Shown here in pieces: positions 58,201 to 64,000 of a stretch of 64,000 nucleotides of DNA (the first letter of the stretch is position 1; each line of letters opens with the position of its first letter). The stretch covers positions 19,096,544-19,160,543 of the forward strand of contig OZ026608.1 of NCBI GenBank assembly GCA_964020085.1, read 5' to 3'. The notes under the pieces are model-generated. The model searched no databases. It was not told where the DNA came from and saw only the letters and a program-made list of their open reading frames with translations. The position numbers were made by a program, and so were the translations under genes. This DNA comes from Micromussa lordhowensis. Taxonomy: Eukaryota > Cnidaria > Anthozoa > Scleractinia > Lobophylliidae.

Positions 58201-59308
58201 AATATATAACTTTGTTGCCTGCTTTATAACAGACAAAATGATGGTCAAGCCTTTTTTATTTGGAAACTAGCATTTTTGACTAGTACCAAAAAAAAACTTG
58301 TCGCTGATTTTAAAAGTGTGTTCTGACAGAAACAACAGTGGATGGTTAAGGGTTACATGTATCTACAGAATACACTTTAATGAGAGCTATTCAAATAACT
58401 TGTCAAATTGTAGAACTAATGTGCAGTGAGAATGCTGTTATAATGTATTGTTTTTGTTAAAGATTCGCCATCAGTAATGTAACTTTATAGCAAATTACAT
58501 GTAGCCATGATTAGCTCCCTTTGATCTTGTTTATCACCAAAATCTCAGTAGACAGAAAGCCTTAAGTTACACCTGCTTGATCCAATAAAAAATCTCTGAA
58601 TTGTTTGTCTGTTCAGTTTTCACAGTTAATCAGTGATATGTAGGGAAATGTACAACATAAACTTAAATTACCTACAGTACAATTCCACAAGATGATATAT
58701 TTGCACCTCTTTGACAGAAGTAACAGAGACTAGCTTGTTGTGGTGTAACATTTGGGGATGTAAACTTAGGCAAAAGTAGTTTACACAAGTTCAATAAAGT
58801 TAATGATTAAACTTTGTGTTCCAAAAACTGATTTCCCTATCCTATTCAACTTTATACCTGAAACTGAAACTGAACTGAAAAAACTGAAAAACTTTATTTC
58901 AACACGTGACATTGATGAGCCTAAAAAAGACTCGTTACAAAAATGTACGTGTATCTACATTAGTATATAGATTAATAAAATACTAGAATAAGAATCCATC
59001 ATATCAGGACACACTGAGTACTGATGAATTTAAGCTCAGTTTAAATTCAAATTTGTTAACTACAAAATGACATAATTGTGACCATATAAAAGGAAGGTAA
59101 AACGTTAAATCTGCCTTGCAGTCTAGTGGCTAGGCAGGCACACATCTTTCATTTCGGTCGCTTGAGGCAACAAGGAGTAGTTGTACTCCCCCATAGATGA
59201 GATTTTAGTCCATCACAATGTTGACCCTAACATTTATCAGATGATTATGTATATTTTTATTAATTACAAGCTCCAAACTTGCTGTGATAAATTACACTTT
59301 CATGCAAT
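58201..59308. other. Intergenic, with a probable retroelement tail
   Basis: A degenerate (CTGAAA)n run near 58859-58896 next to CTTTATTTCAACACGTGA looks like the 3' end of a minus-strand LINE. The rest is unremarkable. Confidence 0.4.
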
Positions 59309-59786
59309 TTAAAGCCGTGTTCACATTAGGCCTCGATCATGATCGAATTATAATCGAATTAAATATGAAATGGGTCCACATCAACTAATTACAGTCTCTG
59401 ATTATAATTGGATTACAATTACTTCAAACAACCCCCTTGTGGTTGTTTGAAGTAATTACAGTGCGTCATTGAACAAAATGGCGGACTAGTGGTGGTTTGT
59501 CTCATCCGTTGTTGCTGCTTCAGACGGCGTATTTTTCTTCTAGCCTTCGAAGTTTCCTTTGCTTTTCTTCTGGCCTCCAAATCGAGTATTGCGGTGAATA
59601 TCATAACAGCTGTTCGATAGGGCGCCGTTTTGTTTTCAACTTTAGATTGCGAGGTTGCCCTGCCTAGTTTATTTGAATTTTCGCAGATGTGAATAGAACC
59701 ATAATTGAATAAAATCGAATGGAGTATGATAGATTGAATCATAATTCAGTTGAATATAATTAACATTTAGTGTGAACACGGCTTAA
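59309..59786. mobile_element. TTAA-flanked inverted-repeat element
   Basis: Ends AGCCGTGTTCACATTAG / TAGTGTGAACACGGC, next to TTAA on both sides (59309-59312, 59783-59786). A perfect inner hairpin (TACTTCAAACAACC and complement) lies near 59420-59460. The minus-strand frame inside (59419-59742) has a Lys/Arg-rich segment, but I recognise no transposase domain. Confidence 0.65.
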
Positions 59787-60151
59787 GATTTTAGAGAAGT
59801 TTCCAACCAGTGTGTGGCTAGTTAGTGCTCTACTTAAAAGTGCTCTTTTTAAAAGGGTTCACTCATTCAGGCCACTTGTTTTTAAATTTGGCGAAAAAAG
59901 AAGCAAGAAAGCGGCGTTTTACCTTAGCTTGAAATTACTCATGCCCCTTCCCCCACATGAGAGCCCTGAGGCATACTAAGAGGGACTTTTACGGCCATGA
60001 AGGCTTACAATCACAAAATGGCTAGGAACGCTCTGAACATATGTAAATCGAATGAATTTAGTCGAGTATGCAATGGGCTACCTGTTAAATAACAACCTAA
60101 TGTGATATTTTCTTTTTCCCTTTCATCCATATTGACAGGACAGTTGAAAAG

Positions 60152-61228
60152 ATGCCGTATTCATGCAAGCATTGCAACAAGTGCTTTAGCCGATCATCAG
60201 TTTGCAAGGAACATGAGCGAACGCACACAGGAGTTAAGCTGTTTACATGCAAGTATTGTAAAAAGCGCTTTAACCAGCCATCAGATTGCAAGAAACACGA
60301 ACGAACTCACACAGGAGAGAAGCCGTATACATGCAAGCATTGTAATAAGGGCTTTAGCCAGTCATCAAATTGCAAGGGACACGAACGAACTCACACAGGA
60401 ATGAAACCATATACTTGCAAGCATTGTCAAAAGTGCTTTAGCCTGTCATCAGAGTGTAAGAAACATGAACGAACTCATACAGGAGAGAAGCCGTATACAT
60501 GCAAGTATTGTAATAAATGCTTTAGCCAGTCATCACATTGCAAGATACATGAACGAACTCACACAGGAGAGAAGCCGTATGCATGCAAGTATTGTAAAAA
60601 GTGCTTTTGCCAGGCATCAGATTGCAAGAAACATGAACGAACTCACACAGGAGAGAAGCCGTATACATGCAAGCATTGTAATAAGTGCTTTAGCCGGTCA
60701 TCACATTACAAGATACATGAACGAACTCACACAGGAGAGAAGCCGTATGCATGCAAGTATTGTAAAAAGTGCTTTTGCGACACATCAGATTGCAAGAAAC
60801 ATGAACGAACTCACACAGGAGAGAAGCCGTATACATGCAAGTATTGTAAAAAGGGCTTTAGCCAGTCATCAAATTGCAAGATACATGAACGAACTCACAC
60901 GGGAGAGAAGCCGTATACATGCAAGCATTGTAATAAGTGCTTTAGGCAATTATCAAATTGCAGGCTTCATGAACAAAAACACGCAAAAGACAGTTCGTTA
61001 AAACGCAAGCAGCATGGTCAGAACCTAAAACTTAGAATACATCTTCAGGAGCCAACAACAACTCATGCTAGCAAAAAGTCTGGTATGTTGGTGTCGTCGA
61101 CTGAAGAAAATTTAAGCCAAGATGAAAGCCTCACCTGTTGGATTTGTCAGAAAGAATTTAGTATGGAGCCATGTCTTCTCCAACATTACGATGATCATAT
61201 GAGATATAGCCAGACGACGCGTATGTAA
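60152..61228 (+). CDS. C2H2 zinc-finger protein, 11 fingers
   Basis: The 358-residue frame has ten contiguous C-x2-C-x12-H-x3-H fingers joined by HTGEKP(Y/F)-type linkers, then an eleventh after a 60-residue spacer ([21 protein letters not shown]). Such arrays bind DNA in the nucleus, usually as transcription regulators. The helix residues that choose bases vary (R-S-V-E, Q-S-H-I and so on). The helix position normally Leu is Cys in nine fingers and Tyr in one, and most fingers have another Cys just before the core Phe (CNKCF). The frame is open upstream with TVEKMPYSC, resembling a linker, and an acceptor-like TATTGACAG ends at 60139. The Met at 60152 may therefore be internal, with 5' exons outside the recognisable sequence. 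No KRAB, BTB or other partner domain is seen. Confidence 0.88.
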   Translation: MPYSCKHCNKCFSRSSVCKEHERTHTGVKLFTCKYCKKRFNQPSDCKKHERTHTGEKPYTCKHCNKGFSQSSNCKGHERTHTGMKPYTCKHCQKCFSLSSECKKHERTHTGEKPYTCKYCNKCFSQSSHCKIHERTHTGEKPYACKYCKKCFCQASDCKKHERTHTGEKPYTCKHCNKCFSRSSHYKIHERTHTGEKPYACKYCKKCFCDTSDCKKHERTHTGEKPYTCKYCKKGFSQSSNCKIHERTHTGEKPYTCKHCNKCFRQLSNCRLHEQKHAKDSSLKRKQHGQNLKLRIHLQEPTTTHASKKSGMLVSSTEENLSQDESLTCWICQKEFSMEPCLLQHYDDHMRYSQTTRM

Positions 61229-61512
61229 ACCTTGCCCTTTCCTTTTTTTTCGTTCTTGTTTATAATAATGTTGGTTGGGTTAACCACGACGTAATTCTTT
61301 TTGTTAAAATTCGTGCTTCAGGAATGTTGTTGTTGTTTGAAGTAGTGAAATTCAGTTGTTAACGAACTTTGCAATTTTTCTGTAGTTTGAAGCAAACGTA
61401 ATTTCCAGAGAAGAGTTCTCGTTTGTTTCCCTTTTCTGGTTGAAAACAATCGAAGTTAAGTTCAAAGGATCCATCTGTTACTCTGCTTGTACATAATTTT
61501 TTTTTAAGTTAT

Positions 61513-61518
61513 AATAAA
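61513..61518 (+). terminator. Candidate poly(A) signal of the zinc-finger gene
   Basis: AATAAA about 285 bases after the stop codon, with no other gene between. Confidence 0.5.
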
Positions 61519-62276
61519 CTTAATGCACAAAGGTAGATTGAGCGGTTTTCGTTTTAATGTCGAAAAGTAATTAGTTTTGCATCAAGTACCCTACACGATT
61601 GGCTTGAAAAACTCGGGTCACTTTAGGCCAATCTGAATGTAAAATCATAACCAATCGTGACCACGCGCAGACGTTTTCCCGCGCCTCGCGTCAGCTACAT
61701 TTTAGGTGATTCCTCAGTATTTCATTGCGCACCATTTTCGCGCCATCAGCACGCGCACATGAGTGCGTGCAAGTACTCAACCTAAGAGATTTCCCTCAAG
61801 CTAAGCTCAACAGCGAAATAAATGCTCGTTTTCTCTTAAACGAGGATGGAGACCTATATTTTTATTGCATAATTTTAGTGTACAAATTATCCTTAAAAAC
61901 TTAAGACAAAAATTGTTCGTGAGGACAAAAAAAATTAGCTAAAAAACTGGACAAAACCGTCACTCTAGGATGCGAATTATGACCTCGAAAACAACGATTC
62001 GATTAACGTTATGAGCCAATGCTCTATGCGCCCAGGAATTTTTACCTTTAAACTATTGGTTTAATAACCTTTAAAGTGCAACAAACCCCCAAAGTTTTGT
62101 TCGTTTATATAAATCTCCTTATTTTTCGGATCAACACTGCGAAAAAGTTGTCGCTGTAGTTATTTTGGTTTATTATGTACGAATTTTTATAGTACGTAAT
62201 CTTAGCCCTTTCCGCGGCCATGGGCGAGCAGTAGCGAAGAATGGGGCGAGTTGGCCTGTGACGTCATCGAAGGACT
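61519..62276. other. Intergenic, no gene seen
   Basis: Contains a small inverted pair (CACGATTGG near 61594 / CCAATCGTG near 61653); otherwise plain sequence. Confidence 0.5.
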
Positions 62277-63335
62277 AACAATGTTCAACCTCGTTCCCAG
62301 GCTCTCTCTCCTCTGCCTCCCTTTGTCGTTGGGAGAAAGACCCTGGTTGCGGCTGGTCACGTGACCACCCAGAATCTGGGTGGTAAAAAAATCTGTTGGG
62401 TGGGAGGGGTGGCAGAGTACTTTAATTGTTGCTGTGGCAAACTTTGTGGGTTTCAAAACCTCGAGCAGTCGCTAAAAAAGCTACCCGCTCTATCGGGTTC
62501 GAAGTCGGATTTTGCCGATGAAGAAGGCTACATTATTTCTGCCGTCTCCAAAATATAGAAGACTTTTGTTCACAAAGAAATTCGGCAGCCGAATGGAGCT
62601 CAAAATTTCCGACGGTTATCACTTGTAAAACGTCACGTACCGAATCGAAGTTAGACCAGTGGATCAGTCTCTTGAATCTTTGCGTTCGGAGGTAATTTAT
62701 TTTCTTCTTTGTGCGGTAATTTGAATTTAAAAAGTACTTCTGTCACATGGCCGATTAGCCGAGCTGACTTGGATTTGGTTTAACGCAATGTAAAATGATT
62801 TGCAGTTTTGTTGACTTAAGCCCGCGCTTATATTTCATCTACATGAGGTTTATGTAAGTTTATATTTAAGCAGATGTTTAACACGATTCCTTGACATAGT
62901 CAAGAATTATGTTTTGCAAAATAGTAAATAAAACATCGTTTTATATAGCGAACAATGTGCCATGAGGTTAATTCAGGCAACATGCTATGAAACAGTTTAC
63001 GCTTATATTAATTCGACCGGCTGGAATTGAAATAAAGAGTGGTAATTCAATACGCTGGATACATACAAATTTATTTCGTTTGTCCTGTATGAAGCTTAGA
63101 ATGGGACTGAAGAATTTCAAAGGTGTATTGCCAGTGTGTAGTTTAATATATATAGCGACCAGTGATCGCCTTTCTTTCGCTTCAGTTGATATCGACAAAA
63201 ATTATTTGTTGACTCCACCCTGGTGAAAAAGTTTGTGTCACAGGTGGTCACGTGACCAGCCGCAACCAGGGTCTTTCTCCCAACGACAAAGGGAGGCAGA
63301 GGAGAGAGAGCCTGGGAACGAGGTTGAACAATGTT
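62277..63335. mobile_element. 1.06-kb element with 93-base terminal inverted repeats
   Basis: 62277-62369 and 63243-63335 are inverse complements with about one mismatch. They start AACAATGTTCAACCTCG and include GGTCACGTGACC. The 870-base interior has no ORF with a transposase motif, so it is probably a non-autonomous DNA transposon. TIR near-identity implies recent activity or conversion. Confidence 0.8.
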
Positions 63336-64000
63336 TTGCTTCTGCCTCTCTTAACCCTGAGCTTATACAACCTCGTAAGGGTTTTTAGATGGGCTTATAA
63401 GCGGAGGGGTTTATACCCGAGGGGGCTTATTTCGAAACAAACTATAGCTGTGTTGCTTGAAATAGGTTTCAGCTACTGGTTGCAGAATACCCGGCAACTT
63501 CATTTACATGCGTCGGTGTGCTTTGAAGAACAAGGTATATATAATAACAATAGTTGCTATTCTTATTCAATGAAATGCAAATAAGTGGGCCTGGTATTGT
63601 GCAATCTAGCCACTGATTTTTACCTAAGCTTTTAATAAAACATAATAATGAAACGAAATCAAGTCAAGGAAAGCTTAAGGCTAAGGGAACTTATGTCCGG
63701 NNNNNNNNNNNNNNNNNNNNNNNNNNNNNNNNNNNNNNNNNNNNNNNNNNNNNNNNNNNNNNNNNNNNNNNNNNNNNNNNNNNNNNNNNNNNNNNNNNNN
63801 NNNNNNNNNNNNNNNNNNNNNNNNNNNNNNNNNNNNNNNNNNNNNNNNNNNNNNNNNNNNNNNNNNNNNNNNNNNNNNNNNNNNNNNNNNNNNNNNNNNN
63901 GGGAGGGGAGAGGGTTATAACTGGATGAATTTTTTGGTTTACAAGTAGATGGGCCTTGAACCTGCGTGGAGGGTTATATATGGTTCTTCGTGCTTGACGT
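63336..64000 (+). repeat. Dispersed repeat, copy 2 (runs off the window)
   Basis: Matches 55608-56530 but lacks the 450-base insert. It contains the 63701-63900 gap and continues to the window end. Confidence 0.75.
63701..63900. other. Assembly gap (200 N)
   Basis: Exactly 200 N, placed in a G-rich tract that the sister repeat at about 56388-56402 spans in roughly 15 bases. Confidence 0.99.

Noticed and set aside
59419..59742. 107-residue minus-strand ORF with a Lys/Arg-rich segment
   Set aside because: It lies in a TTAA-flanked inverted-repeat element and shows no transposase or DNA-binding motif I can identify.
60465..61001. 178-residue plus-strand ORF with repeated HASIV motif
   Set aside because: Out-of-frame reading of the tandem zinc-finger DNA repeats.

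Overview
The window is eukaryotic nuclear DNA, AT-rich, with long introns, GT-AG splicing and dense non-autonomous transposons. It is most likely from a cnidarian, probably a hexacoral (stony coral or anemone). Three linked Shaw-type (Kv3) potassium channel genes, tRNA-derived SINEs and foldback elements of the kind abundant in coral genomes point that way. This taxonomic reading is inference; no search was run.

1-12.4 kb is a tRNA-Leu(UAA) amplification zone. It has 15 full-length 84-base copies on both strands and two truncated copies, carried in repeated flanking units. A 5'-truncated LINE, TTAA-bounded MITEs and foldback elements are inserted among them. The right part of this zone overlaps a ruined ABCC-type transporter pseudogene (10.5-13.5 kb). 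Its NBD1 and NBD2 remnants survive with broken catalytic motifs, and four of the tRNA copies lie in the gap between them.

14.2-44.8 kb is a head-to-tail cluster of three intact multi-exon Kv3/Shaw-like channel genes, all on the minus strand (A: 14180-18059, B: 20648-29252, C: 36695-44820). Spliced models rebuilt by hand keep frame and give 542, 837 and 700 residues. Each has a Zn-binding T1 domain, S1-S6 and a GYGD filter. All share one intron at the T1/S1 boundary and differ at every other intron. All three lack the second proline of the S6 PVP motif, and A lacks both. A and C also lack the two outermost S4 charges. The channels presumably tetramerise through T1, so the divergent members may be modulatory partners of B; this is inference.

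44.8-60.1 kb has no gene I can support; it holds MITEs, SINE and LINE tails and microsatellites. 60.15-61.23 kb, plus strand, encodes an 11-finger C2H2 zinc-finger protein whose fingers carry Cys in place of the usual core Leu. The right edge holds an element with 93-base inverted repeats and a second copy of a dispersed repeat.

The most unusual non-genic pattern is a family of twin-hairpin elements. Two adjacent palindromes are joined at a TTGTT/TTA-type junction, and the second often carries CCAATCAG. They recur at 0.06, 22.5, 25.1, 33.0 and 33.6 kb, with a relative at 8.7 kb, and are nested inside one another at 33.0-33.9 kb. Both assembly gaps are exactly 200 N and fall where a sister repeat copy suggests little or nothing is missing.
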